A DNA stretch of 18,869 bases from Balneolaceae bacterium (GTDB lineage Bacteria > Bacteroidota > Rhodothermia > Balneolales > Balneolaceae): assembly GCA_007118525.1 (NCBI GenBank), contig SKRK01000217.1, positions 1 through 18,869 of the forward strand, in the 5' to 3' direction. The notes under the pieces are model-generated. The model worked only from the letters and a program-made list of their open reading frames with translations, searched no databases and was not told the origin of the DNA. The translations under genes were made by a program, and so were the position numbers. Of the stretch, positions 7,612 through 16,516 are shown piece after piece (within the stretch, counting starts at the first letter, position 1; the number at the start of each line of letters is the position of its first letter).

Positions 7612-8852
7612 TTCTGACTACCCTGTTTATTGCGTTTTTTGTGATTTTAGTGCCCCGGAGCTCGGAGGCTCAATCGCGAAGCTATGAGATCTTGCCGGCA
7701 CCTGATATTTGGTATAATGATGTAGACGGTATCCGGTTGGGCATACGCCTCAAGGGTCAGGTACCCGGTACCTTTGAGGATGGACCACACCGGCTAGATT
7801 TCGGATTTTGGGTCGGAACATGGTTGCCTTCACTTCCGGTTTCATATTACCTCTCCTTCACCGAACCGATCCCCGCTTGGTCTGAATATGGAAGTGAAGC
7901 CAGTATTCAGCTAATTAGCAGTGTTCGTACCGGATATAACATTCAGGGGGTTGCCTTTAATAAACGCTGGCAGCAGGGCTTTGATGAACGCCGCTACAGA
8001 GAATTAAAGGTGTTTAACTCTTATGAAAAGAGATTTGATGACGAGTATACGGCCTTTCCCGTTCTATGGTCAGACGACAATAAGCTGCTCACTAAGCTGT
8101 CGGCCGAATTGCAGAGTGATAATACACTTGGCTGGTACAATCTGAACCTGACAGGTTCTGTTCAATACCTGGACGAGACCTATACTACGGCTTCAGTTAC
8201 TGCTATACAGAGAATTAATTTTAATGATAGCTGGGGATTGAGATTACGGGGGTTTGCGGGAGCGGCATCATCCAACACGGCTCCGGAGTATCTTTTCAGC
8301 CGCAGCAGCGGAACAGCCGTTGAGACGATTCGATCGGGCATTACAAGAGCCAAGGGAACCATACCACAATCCTGGATGGAAAGCGGGAAATTTCACCTGG
8401 CCGGCGGAGCAAATTTAAGGGGCTACACATATCAGGATATCGATTCTTACACCTACGATTCATGTGTAAACTGCGATGATAACAGCGCTGAGATAAACGT
8501 TGTAAATCCGCTGCTCTTTCGTTCCATACTTGCCTTTAACTCGGAATTCGACTATCCCAATCCATTAAAAAACCTCTTTAACAGAATTCCCTATGTATCC
8601 GAATTTGTGGATTTCAGATCATATCTTTTCTTTGATGCCGGCAGATCGATGGGAACAGGAGCAGACCCCAAAACACTTTTTGCTGATGCAGGTGCCGGAT
8701 TCTCCTTATCTTTGAATATACCCGACTATCTTGGGAAACCACGGGGATTCGTGTTGCGTTATGAAATTCCGGTCTGGCTTTCTGAGCCCGGTACGGAAGA
8801 CTCATTAAAGCTGCGGCATCTCTTTGGATTTGGTGCCGTAATTTCATTCTGA
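7596..8852 (+). CDS. outer-membrane beta-barrel protein with Omp85/surface-antigen-like motifs
   Basis: A 418-residue secreted protein. The start is TTG at 7596: there is a stop two codons upstream and a full signal peptide follows immediately (a basic residue, then LILTTLFIAFFVIL, cleavage near SEA|QS at 25-26). The mature part is rich in alternating beta-strand patterns and ends in phenylalanine, as outer-membrane barrels do. GGANLRGY (270-277) and LFFDAG (344-349) resemble two conserved strands of Omp85/bacterial surface antigen barrels. There are no POTRA domains, and the segment IWYNDVDGIRLGIRL (38-52) is reminiscent of barrels fused to larger envelope peptidases. A CxxC pair (C290, C293) lies in a predicted loop. 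It overlaps the Nudix gene by 16 bp and lies 10 bp before the lipoprotein gene, which suggests a shared envelope function. Exact role unknown. Confidence 0.75.
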   Translation: MARFLILTTLFIAFFVILVPRSSEAQSRSYEILPAPDIWYNDVDGIRLGIRLKGQVPGTFEDGPHRLDFGFWVGTWLPSLPVSYYLSFTEPIPAWSEYGSEASIQLISSVRTGYNIQGVAFNKRWQQGFDERRYRELKVFNSYEKRFDDEYTAFPVLWSDDNKLLTKLSAELQSDNTLGWYNLNLTGSVQYLDETYTTASVTAIQRINFNDSWGLRLRGFAGAASSNTAPEYLFSRSSGTAVETIRSGITRAKGTIPQSWMESGKFHLAGGANLRGYTYQDIDSYTYDSCVNCDDNSAEINVVNPLLFRSILAFNSEFDYPNPLKNLFNRIPYVSEFVDFRSYLFFDAGRSMGTGADPKTLFADAGAGFSLSLNIPDYLGKPRGFVLRYEIPVWLSEPGTEDSLKLRHLFGFGAVISF

Positions 8853-8862
8853 TATCCCGATC

Positions 8863-10614
8863 ATGCGAAGTCTATTTTTGATCATACTGTTTTGTATCAG
8901 TGCTGTCTCATGTACGTCCAGCCGATGGATGGTTACGGAACAGTTTGCAGTGGATGAGAGAACTCAGCCAGAAATTATTGACCAAAAAAAGGTGATTCTG
9001 GTTGACAAAGATCCAACCCCCGATGATCCGGTTATCTCATTTTCACTCTATACAATCACGGAGAAAGAGTATCCGCTCAGGGTTAAAGTTGAAAGAACTG
9101 TACAGAAGTACAGGCCCAAATGGGGCTTCGTTGCCCTGGGGGTTGCCGGTACTGCATTTGCCCTTCTGGCCGCCAACTCAAGCGTCATATTGCCGTCTGT
9201 TACAACGTCTCAAAAATTGATGTTGAATATATCGGGTGGGCTTATTGGAGCTCTCTCCTTTCTAAACATGCAGCCTGCAGGTGACCCCATCTACACCGGC
9301 GAATCTGAATTAATGAGACGAAGCGGAGTAGAAGTTGTTCAGGATTCCCTGAGAACGTTAAATGCATCAGATATTGTAGCAGATATGCTGGTTACCTATA
9401 AAGGGGAGGAGCTTTTCAGCCAAAGTGATTTGGAATTTCGTCAAACATCCCTGGATGTAAATCTTGCCTCTCTGGAACCCCGGCTTAGAGAGATTGCAGA
9501 TAAAGAGTCGGTTATAGACATAAAAATCAGCTACAATGGAATGAGTAAGGAGGTACAAGTTCCCGTGGATAAATTCCTGGCTCCGTTTCTCAATGTTTCC
9601 AAACCTGTTGTCAACCTCAGAAATTCACCTCAGGCGGCATTTACCAATATCGTTGCAGAGGTGGGAGAGGGCAGTCTGCTGGAAATTATTGATTCTGATA
9701 CAGAGGATTGGTACAGGGTCAGGTATCAGGAAACAGAAGTATATATCGAAAAATCAAGTGGCACGGTTGAGTGGAAAGCTGCCATTGAGTCGGCTTCCAC
9801 TCTGATTTTTGAATTTGCAGAAATTCCTTTCGGCGAAATTGATGTTGAAAATTCACTTCCGATTTTAAAACCCCGCGATACCTCCGACAGAGCACTGATT
9901 TTGACAAATGCCATTGATAACAGGCATGGAATGCGCCAGTATATTGAACGGGATCATAAACTGTTCAATCACTATATGAGAACTGCGCTTCAAATGGGTT
10001 CTGAGCAGATATCAGAGATCGTTGAAGATGGCAGCAACGGGCTGGCTGATTTCTCTAATGAGCTGCAGGGAGTGGATCAAACAAGTTCACTTATTGTCTA
10101 TATCACAGGGTTTGCAACGATCAAGGAGATTGATGGCAGGGAAGAGATCGTTATGATCTACCTGGATGAGGATGAAATTCAGCATGAAACCCGGTTAACG
10201 GATCTGTTTACCGATCTTCGTCGGGCCGAACCTGAAGCGCTCTTCCTGTTTGTAGATTTAGAGTATATTGAAAGCAGCGGGGGTGTGGTAAATGAGCGCA
10301 TAAGAAATGGCGGTAATTCTCTTTTGAACCGCACGGCAAACGAGTTGCTTCGTGAGCAACCAAACTCCGTTATTCTGTTCAGTAACCGACCAGGACAGAG
10401 TTCGGGAATTTATACAGGTATGATTGACGGCAACAAACGCCATCATATCTTTAATTATTTCTGGGGCGAAGCTCTAAAACAACGCAATACAAAAATGTCT
10501 GATTTAATTCGTCACCTGGAAAACAACGTCGATTACACCTCCCGCAGAATTCATGATCGTCCGCAGGAGATTCAAGCGTTCGGAAACTTTACGCTAGACA
10601 TCGCCGGAAGATGA
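8863..10614 (+). CDS. lipoprotein with SH3-like and inactive caspase-fold domains
   Basis: A 583-residue lipoprotein of unknown function. The signal peptide ends in AVSC with C17 as the lipidation site. Two glycine-rich hydrophobic segments follow (about 88-110 and 119-136). A bacterial SH3-like segment spans about 245-298 (VVNLRNSPQ, EDWYRVRY, VYIEKSSG). The C-terminal part (about 343-580) follows the caspase/metacaspase (C14) order: ALILTNAID as first strand, a strand at SSLIVYITGFA where active members have YxSGHG, a strand at ALFLFVDLE where active members have LDAC, then SVILFSNRPGQSS and HHIFNYFWGEALK, a typical caspase-like C-terminus. The catalytic histidine aligns with F417 and the cysteine with E467, so the domain appears proteolytically dead. 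It sits between the barrel gene (10 bp) and a transporter gene (4-bp overlap). The caspase-fold call is by pattern, not alignment. Confidence 0.65.
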   Translation: MRSLFLIILFCISAVSCTSSRWMVTEQFAVDERTQPEIIDQKKVILVDKDPTPDDPVISFSLYTITEKEYPLRVKVERTVQKYRPKWGFVALGVAGTAFALLAANSSVILPSVTTSQKLMLNISGGLIGALSFLNMQPAGDPIYTGESELMRRSGVEVVQDSLRTLNASDIVADMLVTYKGEELFSQSDLEFRQTSLDVNLASLEPRLREIADKESVIDIKISYNGMSKEVQVPVDKFLAPFLNVSKPVVNLRNSPQAAFTNIVAEVGEGSLLEIIDSDTEDWYRVRYQETEVYIEKSSGTVEWKAAIESASTLIFEFAEIPFGEIDVENSLPILKPRDTSDRALILTNAIDNRHGMRQYIERDHKLFNHYMRTALQMGSEQISEIVEDGSNGLADFSNELQGVDQTSSLIVYITGFATIKEIDGREEIVMIYLDEDEIQHETRLTDLFTDLRRAEPEALFLFVDLEYIESSGGVVNERIRNGGNSLLNRTANELLREQPNSVILFSNRPGQSSGIYTGMIDGNKRHHIFNYFWGEALKQRNTKMSDLIRHLENNVDYTSRRIHDRPQEIQAFGNFTLDIAGR

Positions 10615-11471
10615 TCGGATGGGTTTACATTGTATTATGTGCTGCCACATCCGTACTGATTGCCCATCTGTTAAAAGTAATTGAGTTTAAAAACTTTGAC
10701 ACCATCCGGGTTCTTACCATCAACTACTTGGTTGCCTTTACGGTTGCTTTTGGAACTTCAGGCTTAAATTCATTTGCTGAACTGCAGATTGCTGATATTT
10801 CAGGCCCGCTGTTTTTGGCTGCTTTTACCGGGTTTTTTTTCATTGCTAACTTTTTCATCTACAGCAAATCTGTATTTCATAACGGAGTGGGAATCAGCAT
10901 TGCGGCGATGAGAATCTCTCTGCTTATTCCTGTACTTCTATCAACACTTTGGTACCTGGAATATCTTGACTTCTGGCAATGGATCGGCGTTAGCCTGGTA
11001 TTTGTAACACTCTTTTTGCTTCTTCCGAACAAGCGAAAAATGTTAAGAGAGCCGTTTAGCGCAGCCTGGCTGTTACTGCTGCTCTTTTTGGGAACGGGTA
11101 TTGGTGATGCTTCATTGAAAGTGTATGAGGCTGAATTTTCCGGTTTACTGAGCAAGCAACAATTTATGGGATTTGTATTTCTGACAGCATTCTTATTGGG
11201 AGTAGTGACCATTGCCGTTCGAAATAGATGGGCATTTACAAAAGGAGAGTTGCTTTTGGGAATTGCCATTGGTATTCCTAATCTTTACACATCCATCTTC
11301 CTAATTGAAGCACTTGAGCGCATGAGTGGCGGAGTTGTCTACAGCAGCGTCAACGTTTTAACCGTTCTGGGCGGGACAATACTTGGAGTGATGAAATGGG
11401 GAGACCGGCTCACCAAGGTGCAATGGACCGGAATATTTTTAACACTGATCTCAATACTATTATTAATCTGA
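10611..11471 (+). CDS. EamA/DMT-superfamily transporter
   Basis: A 286-residue integral inner-membrane protein with about ten hydrophobic helices and the internal two-fold repeat of the drug/metabolite transporter superfamily. The last helix pair (GGVVYSSVNVLTVLGGTILGVMKWGDRLT, with a final helix ending LISILLLI) is the usual EamA C-terminal pattern. Family members export or import small metabolites; the substrate cannot be read from sequence. The ATG overlaps the stop of the upstream lipoprotein gene by 4 bp (ATGA), a common translational-coupling arrangement, and pta begins 4 bp after its stop. Confidence 0.85.
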   Translation: MIGWVYIVLCAATSVLIAHLLKVIEFKNFDTIRVLTINYLVAFTVAFGTSGLNSFAELQIADISGPLFLAAFTGFFFIANFFIYSKSVFHNGVGISIAAMRISLLIPVLLSTLWYLEYLDFWQWIGVSLVFVTLFLLLPNKRKMLREPFSAAWLLLLLFLGTGIGDASLKVYEAEFSGLLSKQQFMGFVFLTAFLLGVVTIAVRNRWAFTKGELLLGIAIGIPNLYTSIFLIEALERMSGGVVYSSVNVLTVLGGTILGVMKWGDRLTKVQWTGIFLTLISILLLI

Positions 11472-11475
11472 TAAC

Positions 11476-12459
11476 ATGACATTAATTGACAAGATACGAC
11501 AGCAAGCATCTGAACACAGAAAACATATCCTGCTTCCAGAAGCTGAAAGAGATATACGGGTAATCAGAGCTGCAGTTAGAATGTCGGAAGAGGAGTATGC
11601 AAATCCTGTTTTGCTTGGCAGTGGGGTCAACATACGTAAACTTGCAGCAGAGAATGAAGTTTCAATTCCTGACGGAGTAGAGATTGCAGCCTATAATGAC
11701 CCGGAATCGGAACCCGAAAAGTATGACTTTTTTAAAGAGAAGCTGTCGCATAAAAACCTCGATCAGTCGCAGTTAAAAGCACTTTGTAATAACCCGTTGT
11801 ATACAGCAGGATGGATGCTTGCAACGCTCAGGGGAGATGCAGCGGTGGCCGGATCAGTTGCATCAACCGGGCAGGTTATTGTGTCGGCACTCAGAACGGT
11901 TGGAGTGTCACCCGAATCAGAACTTGTGTCGAGTACATTTCTGATGGAAATGCCGGATGGAAGAGTATTTACCTACTCTGATTGTGCGGTTGTTCCATAT
12001 CCAGATGCTGAACAGCTTGCCTCCATAGCCATTGATGCCGGAAAAACACACAGCCTGATAACCGGCGACGTCCCGGTTATTGCATTTCTCTCTTTCTCCA
12101 CAAAAGGAAGCGCCCGGCATGAACGGGTTGATCTTGTGAGGAGAGCTTATGAAATCGCTTCAGCAAAAAAACCGCAGTGGAAAATGGATGGGGAGTTTCA
12201 GTTTGATACGGCCGTGATTCCCGCTATCGCTAAAAGAAAAGCTCCCGACTCGCCTATTGCGGGAGATGCGAATGTATTTATCTTCCCAAATCTTGATGCG
12301 GGTAATATCGCTTATAAGATTACCGAACGCCTGGCCGGAGCCACGGCAACCGGGCCCATTTTACAGGGATTGAACAAGCCCTATATGGACCTTTCGCGAG
12401 GATGCTCGGTTGATGATATTGTAAATACGGCTTGTGTGGCCGCGCTGCTATCAGTTTAA
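11476..12459 (+). CDS. pta: phosphate acetyltransferase
   Basis: Interconverts acetyl-CoA and acetyl phosphate. The 327-residue length matches the short, catalytic-domain-only Pta form without the regulatory N-terminal domain. Characteristic segments are LLPEAERD (19-26), TLRGDAAVAGSVAST, SSTFLMEMP, AFLSFSTKGSA, and the C-terminal VFIFPNLDAGNIAYKI with ERLAGATATGPILQGL and DLSRGCSVDDIVN. The related phosphate butyryltransferases are less likely given the SFSTKGSA and LSRGCSVDDIVN matches. It is the last gene of the five-gene run. The usual partner, acetate kinase (ackA), is not in this window. Confidence 0.95.
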   Translation: MTLIDKIRQQASEHRKHILLPEAERDIRVIRAAVRMSEEEYANPVLLGSGVNIRKLAAENEVSIPDGVEIAAYNDPESEPEKYDFFKEKLSHKNLDQSQLKALCNNPLYTAGWMLATLRGDAAVAGSVASTGQVIVSALRTVGVSPESELVSSTFLMEMPDGRVFTYSDCAVVPYPDAEQLASIAIDAGKTHSLITGDVPVIAFLSFSTKGSARHERVDLVRRAYEIASAKKPQWKMDGEFQFDTAVIPAIAKRKAPDSPIAGDANVFIFPNLDAGNIAYKITERLAGATATGPILQGLNKPYMDLSRGCSVDDIVNTACVAALLSV

Positions 12460-12567
12460 TCTCAAAACTTTTGATGCAGTTCGGGGAATTAGTCCATTTG
12501 CCTATCACTCCAATAGCCCATTTCAATTGGAGCTTTACCGGTTAAAGTCCTTTCTTAGGCTAAACAT

Positions 12568-12593
12568 TTAATCGGCTTTAACGTGGCCGTTAA
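12568..12593 (+). terminator. possible terminator after pta
   Basis: TTAATCGGC (12568-12576) and GCCGTTAA (12586-12593) form an 8-bp stem with one bulged T, followed by TTTGCTTATATTT. It lies 109 bp after the pta stop and well before sufB, so it could end the upstream unit. Two weaker inverted repeats lie before it (TCCAAT/ATTGGA at 12509-12531 and CTTTA/TAAAG at 12533-12547). Confidence 0.35.
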
Positions 12594-12638
12594 TTTGCTT
12601 ATATTTATTCATTCCAAATAAGGATAACGAGTAAATGT

Positions 12639-12659
12639 CCTTGATTTAGTGAACTAAGG
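12639..12659 (+). promoter_or_regulatory. palindromic site before the suf operon (possible operator)
   Basis: The 21-bp site has CCTT and AAGG at its ends (12639-12642, 12656-12659) and a perfect inner repeat TTAGT-GA-ACTAA (12646-12657). It overlaps a TTGATT that could serve as a -35 element (12641-12646) and lies 58 bp before the sufB ATG. SUF operons are often controlled by an Rrf2-family or similar repressor binding such a palindrome, but the site does not match a consensus I can name. Confidence 0.3.
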
Positions 12660-12717
12660 CACAATTTGAGGTGTTACCCGACTAACTAAAAGAAATTAAT
12701 CCAGAAAATAAATCAAC

Positions 12718-14160
12718 ATGAGTGAGACAAAAGCTCTCGAAGCAATGATCGGTGAAGAGTACAAATATGGCTTCAGCACCGATGTTGAATATGAGGATTT
12801 TCCCAAAGGAATCAATGAAGATGTTGTCCGCCTGATTTCCCAAAAGAAAAATGAACCGGAGTGGATGACTGAATTCCGGCTGAAGGCGTATCGTGCGTGG
12901 ATCGAGATGGAAGAACCCAGCTGGTTCAACGCCACCTACCAAAAACCTAAGTTTGATACGCTTCAATACTATTCAGCTCCGAAAAACAAGCCGAAGCTCG
13001 ACAGCTTGGATGATGTTGATCCGAAAATTCGCGAAACCTATGAAAAACTGGGAATTCCACTCGAAGAGCAGAAGATGCTCTCCGGCGTGGCTGTTGACGC
13101 AGTATTTGACAGTGTTTCGATCTTCACCTCTTTTAAAGAGAAACTTGCTGAAGCGGGCGTAATTTTCTGCTCCATCTCAGAGGCGGTGCAAAATTATCCC
13201 GAGCTGGTAAAGAAGCATATGGGATCGGTTGTCCCAATTCGTGATAATTTCTATGCGGCTCTGAATTCAGCGGTATTTTCGGATGGCTCTTTTTGTTACG
13301 TGCCGAAAGACACCATCTGCCCGATGGAGCTCTCTACCTATTTCCGGATCAACAACATGAATTCCGGTCAGTTTGAGAGAACTCTCATCATTGCTGAAGA
13401 TAACAGCCAGGTGAGTTATCTGGAAGGATGTACCGCGCCTATGTATGATGAACATCAACTTCATGCAGCTGTTGTGGAACTTGTAGCGATGGAAAATGCT
13501 GAAATTAAATACTCTACAATTCAAAACTGGTACTCCGGCGATGAAGATGGAAAAGGCGGGATCTACAATTTTGTTACCAAGCGTGGGATTTGCAAAGGTG
13601 ACAACTCAAAAATTTCCTGGACTCAGCTTGAGACAGGATCTGCAGTAACGCTCAAATATCCAAGTGTAATTCTAAAGGGTGATAACTCAGTAGGAGAATT
13701 TTTCTCTGTAGCTGTGACGAACAAGATGCAGCAGGCCGACACCGGAACGAAGATGATTCACCTTGGCAAAAACACCAAGAGTACTATCATCTCGAAAGGA
13801 ATCTCTGCAGGTCGATCTAATAACAGCTATCGCGGCCAGGTGAAAATCAGCAAGAAAGCGGATAACGCCAGAAATTACTCTCAGTGTGATTCCATGCTGA
13901 TTGGCCAAACTTGCGGAGCTCATACATTCCCGTATATAGAGTCGGCAAACCCGACCGGAAAAATTGAGCACGAAGCCACTACCTCAAGGGTAGGTGAAGA
14001 ACAGATCTTCTACCTGCAGCAAAGAGGATTGAGTGAAGATGACGCGATTTCACTCATCGTAAATGGCTTCTGTAAAGAAGTACTCAAAGAGCTGCCCATG
14101 GAGTTCGCCGTAGAAGCCAACAAACTTCTCGGCATCAAACTCGAAGGCAGCGTCGGATAA
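12718..14160 (+). CDS. sufB: Fe-S cluster assembly scaffold subunit SufB
   Basis: SufB is the scaffold subunit of the SufBC2D complex that builds nascent iron-sulfur clusters in the cytoplasm. The 480-residue protein matches the family throughout. The C-terminal beta-helix/helical region carries [21 protein letters not shown], with C390 matching the essential cysteine (C405 in E. coli) and E419 in IEHEATTS matching E434, both at the same 15-residue offset. The C-terminal [17 protein letters not shown] is the SufC-contact helix type. The ATG has an A-rich leader and no clear ribosome-binding site. It is the first gene of the suf operon; a 141-bp gap with a strong hairpin separates it from sufC. 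Confidence 0.98.
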   Translation: MSETKALEAMIGEEYKYGFSTDVEYEDFPKGINEDVVRLISQKKNEPEWMTEFRLKAYRAWIEMEEPSWFNATYQKPKFDTLQYYSAPKNKPKLDSLDDVDPKIRETYEKLGIPLEEQKMLSGVAVDAVFDSVSIFTSFKEKLAEAGVIFCSISEAVQNYPELVKKHMGSVVPIRDNFYAALNSAVFSDGSFCYVPKDTICPMELSTYFRINNMNSGQFERTLIIAEDNSQVSYLEGCTAPMYDEHQLHAAVVELVAMENAEIKYSTIQNWYSGDEDGKGGIYNFVTKRGICKGDNSKISWTQLETGSAVTLKYPSVILKGDNSVGEFFSVAVTNKMQQADTGTKMIHLGKNTKSTIISKGISAGRSNNSYRGQVKISKKADNARNYSQCDSMLIGQTCGAHTFPYIESANPTGKIEHEATTSRVGEEQIFYLQQRGLSEDDAISLIVNGFCKEVLKELPMEFAVEANKLLGIKLEGSVG

Positions 14161-14167
14161 AAAGAAG

Positions 14168-14207
14168 TCCCCTCTTGCCCCGTAGGGATGCCTATGGCAA
14201 GAGGGGA
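14168..14207 (+). repeat. strong palindromic hairpin between sufB and sufC
   Basis: TCCCCTCTTGCC (14168-14179) and GGCAAGAGGGGA (14196-14207) form a perfect 12-bp stem. The 16-nt loop contains a second small stem (TAGG 14183-14186, CCTA 14191-14194). TTTT then GGGGTGTGT follows. It begins 8 bp after the sufB stop. It could act as a partial terminator or mRNA 3'-end stabiliser. Its design is like the element after sufD, which points to a dispersed intergenic repeat. Confidence 0.7.
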
Positions 14208-14301
14208 TTTTGGGGTGTGTAAAGTTCAAGTCAAATTTTATTGAAGCTTTCATCTCCAATTCAACCATTTTTAAAACAAAGAAAAACCAAATAAAAATAC
14301 T

Positions 14302-15075
14302 GTGTTAGAAATTAAAGACTTACATGTTGTAGTTGAGGAAGACGGGACTGAAATCCTGAAGGGAGTAAACCTCAAAGTTAACAAAGGTGAAATTCATGCC
14401 ATTATGGGTCCCAACGGCAGCGGGAAGAGTACACTCGCTAAAATTGCCGCCGGTCATCCGGAGTATGAAGTAACCAAAGGTGATATTCTCTACAACGGCG
14501 AGAGCATTCTGGAGATGGATCCTGATGAGAGGGCTCACGCAGGAATTTTCCTGGCGTTTCAGTATCCGGTTGAAGTTCCCGGAGTTACCAATACAACCCT
14601 TTTGAGGGAATCATACAATACTATAGCCAACTCAAGAGGTCGTGAAGAGCTGGACCCGCTTGAATTTGATGACTATATCAAAGACAAGCTTGATCTGGTT
14701 CAGATGAATCCTGATTTCCTCGAGAGAAGTGTGAATGCAGGCTTTTCGGGTGGTGAGAAGAAGCGCAATGAGATTTTCCAAATGGCGGTTCTCCAGCCAA
14801 AGCTCTCGCTTCTGGACGAGACCGATTCAGGACTTGATATCGATGCGCTGAAAATTGTTGCAAACGGTATCAATCAGCTGCATGGCGAAGATGATGCTGT
14901 TGTGTTGATTACTCACTATCAGCGATTGCTTAATTACATTGAGCCTGATTTTGTTCATGTTATGATTGGCGGAAAGATCGTAAAAAGCGGTGATAAGACA
15001 CTTGCATACAAACTGGAAGAGCAAGGTTACGACTGGCTCGAAGCTCACGCAAAAGTAAACGGAGAGGCGGTATAA
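14302..15075 (+). CDS. sufC: Fe-S cluster assembly ATPase SufC
   Basis: SufC is the ABC-type ATPase that powers structural change in the SufBCD scaffold. The 257-residue protein has Walker [10 protein letters not shown] (36-44), a Q-loop at Q87 ([12 protein letters not shown]), the SufC-type signature [11 protein letters not shown] (148-158), Walker [13 protein letters not shown] (168-179) and the H-loop histidine H205 (LITHYQRLL). The start is GTG at 14302; it gives the normal SufC N-terminus MLEIKDLHV and no ATG is nearby. Its stop shares one base with the sufD ATG (TAATG), so the two are translationally coupled. Confidence 0.98.
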   Translation: MLEIKDLHVVVEEDGTEILKGVNLKVNKGEIHAIMGPNGSGKSTLAKIAAGHPEYEVTKGDILYNGESILEMDPDERAHAGIFLAFQYPVEVPGVTNTTLLRESYNTIANSRGREELDPLEFDDYIKDKLDLVQMNPDFLERSVNAGFSGGEKKRNEIFQMAVLQPKLSLLDETDSGLDIDALKIVANGINQLHGEDDAVVLITHYQRLLNYIEPDFVHVMIGGKIVKSGDKTLAYKLEEQGYDWLEAHAKVNGEAV

Positions 15076-16394
15076 TGGCACTTCCTACACAGGTAGAACC
15101 ATCATTTTTGCACAGGCTGGCAAAGCACGCTCCCGAGAGCGGCAACTGGACAGCGATACGTGAACAGAGTTTGAAAGAGATAAACGCAACACCATTCCCT
15201 CACAAGAAAATTGAGGAGTGGAGATTTATAGATCTAAAACCGTTTACGAAGATTGAATTCACTTCACTGGATGATGCCGGTACACTTCCAGCAACTGATA
15301 TTGAGAAGTTTTTTCTTCCCGAATCAGATCGAAGCAGACTGGTATTCATTAATGGCCGGTATAATGAAAAATTCTCATCCATCGGCGGACTTGGTAATGG
15401 TGTAACGGTTGGGAATTTAAACTCATTTACCGATAACAGTGTTGTTGAGAAGTATCTGAACAAGCTTGTTGACTATGAAAATGATGTATTTGTACCCTAT
15501 AACGGTCTGATGTTTGAGGATGGAGCATTTATCCATCTCGAAAAAGAGGCAAAGGCCGAAGCTCCCATACAGATATTGAATATATATACTGATTCCAAAA
15601 AGGCGTTTGTAGCCACCCCGCGAATGCTGGTTGTGGCTGAAGAGGACTCAGATGTAACCATTATTGAAGATCACATCGGGTTAAGCGGCAATGAGTATTT
15701 GACAATTCCTGTTTGTGAAGTGAAAACCAAACAACGGGCGCACATACATCACGTTCGTATACAGCGCGATAGCCTGAATGCCCTTCACGTTTCAAGGCCA
15801 ATCGCCTACGTGGAGAAGAATTCAGAATATCACTCATACACCATTAACCTGGGTGCAAAACTTGCCAGAAATGAACCTAAGGTAATTCAGGAAGATGAAG
15901 AGGTAGATTTTACCCTTGATGGATTGGTATTGATCGATGGTGAGCAGATTGCCGATACTCACTCAAGCATGGATCACAGGTTCTCTCACGCAGAGAGTCA
16001 TCAGCTCCATAAGGTTGTGGTAAATGGTAACGCTCACAGCATTTTTAACGGGAAAATCTTTGTTCGAAAGGATGCTCAGAAAATTGACTCATTCCAGGAG
16101 AACAAGAACCTGCTACTATCGAAAGATGGACTGGTAAATACCAAACCTCAGCTCGAGATTTTCGCTGATGATGTACTCTGTTCGCACGGAGCCACTATTG
16201 GGCAGCTGGAACCGGAAGAGGTGTTTTACCTGCAGAGCCGGGGAATGACAGAAGAGAAGGCAAAAGAGGTTTTAACCTATGCTTTTGCTCTCGAAACCAT
16301 TGAAAACATGAAGGTGGAATCGGTTCACAAGCTTCTCATTGAAGAGGTTTACCGCTACACCAAAGCAAATTCCGTAGCGAAAGTATCCGCCTAG
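15075..16394 (+). CDS. sufD: Fe-S cluster assembly subunit SufD
   Basis: SufD is the SufB paralogue that completes the SufBC2D scaffold and helps bring in iron. The 439-residue protein has the family N-terminus (PFPHKKIEEWRFIDLKPF), the beta-helix core, and the C-terminal DDVLCSHGATIGQLEPEEVFYLQSRGM, which contains H371, the likely counterpart of the functional histidine H360 in E. coli SufD, and C369. The ATG overlaps the sufC stop by one base. A 182-bp gap to the preferred sufS start contains palindromic repeats. Confidence 0.97.
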   Translation: MALPTQVEPSFLHRLAKHAPESGNWTAIREQSLKEINATPFPHKKIEEWRFIDLKPFTKIEFTSLDDAGTLPATDIEKFFLPESDRSRLVFINGRYNEKFSSIGGLGNGVTVGNLNSFTDNSVVEKYLNKLVDYENDVFVPYNGLMFEDGAFIHLEKEAKAEAPIQILNIYTDSKKAFVATPRMLVVAEEDSDVTIIEDHIGLSGNEYLTIPVCEVKTKQRAHIHHVRIQRDSLNALHVSRPIAYVEKNSEYHSYTINLGAKLARNEPKVIQEDEEVDFTLDGLVLIDGEQIADTHSSMDHRFSHAESHQLHKVVVNGNAHSIFNGKIFVRKDAQKIDSFQENKNLLLSKDGLVNTKPQLEIFADDVLCSHGATIGQLEPEEVFYLQSRGMTEEKAKEVLTYAFALETIENMKVESVHKLLIEEVYRYTKANSVAKVSA

Positions 16395-16397
16395 ATA

Positions 16398-16516
16398 GTC
16401 CCCCTTTGAAGGGGGGACGTGTATGAGCGTATAGCGAATACAGTGGGGGGATGTTGAATGTTGAATCTGAATTATCTGTTCAATATCACAAACACCCCCT
16501 TCTCTTAGGAGGAATT
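16398..16516 (+). repeat. palindromic intergenic element between sufD and sufS
   Basis: GTCCCCC (16398-16404) and GGGGGAC (16412-16418) form a 7-bp stem with a 7-nt loop right after the sufD stop. A linker with GAGCGTATAGCGAATACA follows, then GGGGGG (16445-16450), which can pair with CCCCC (16495-16499) across an AT-rich loop. A short stem (TTCTC/GAGGA around 16500-16513) with ATTTTTT closes the element. Hairpin, linker and GGGGxxTGT order resemble the element after sufB. Confidence 0.55.
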
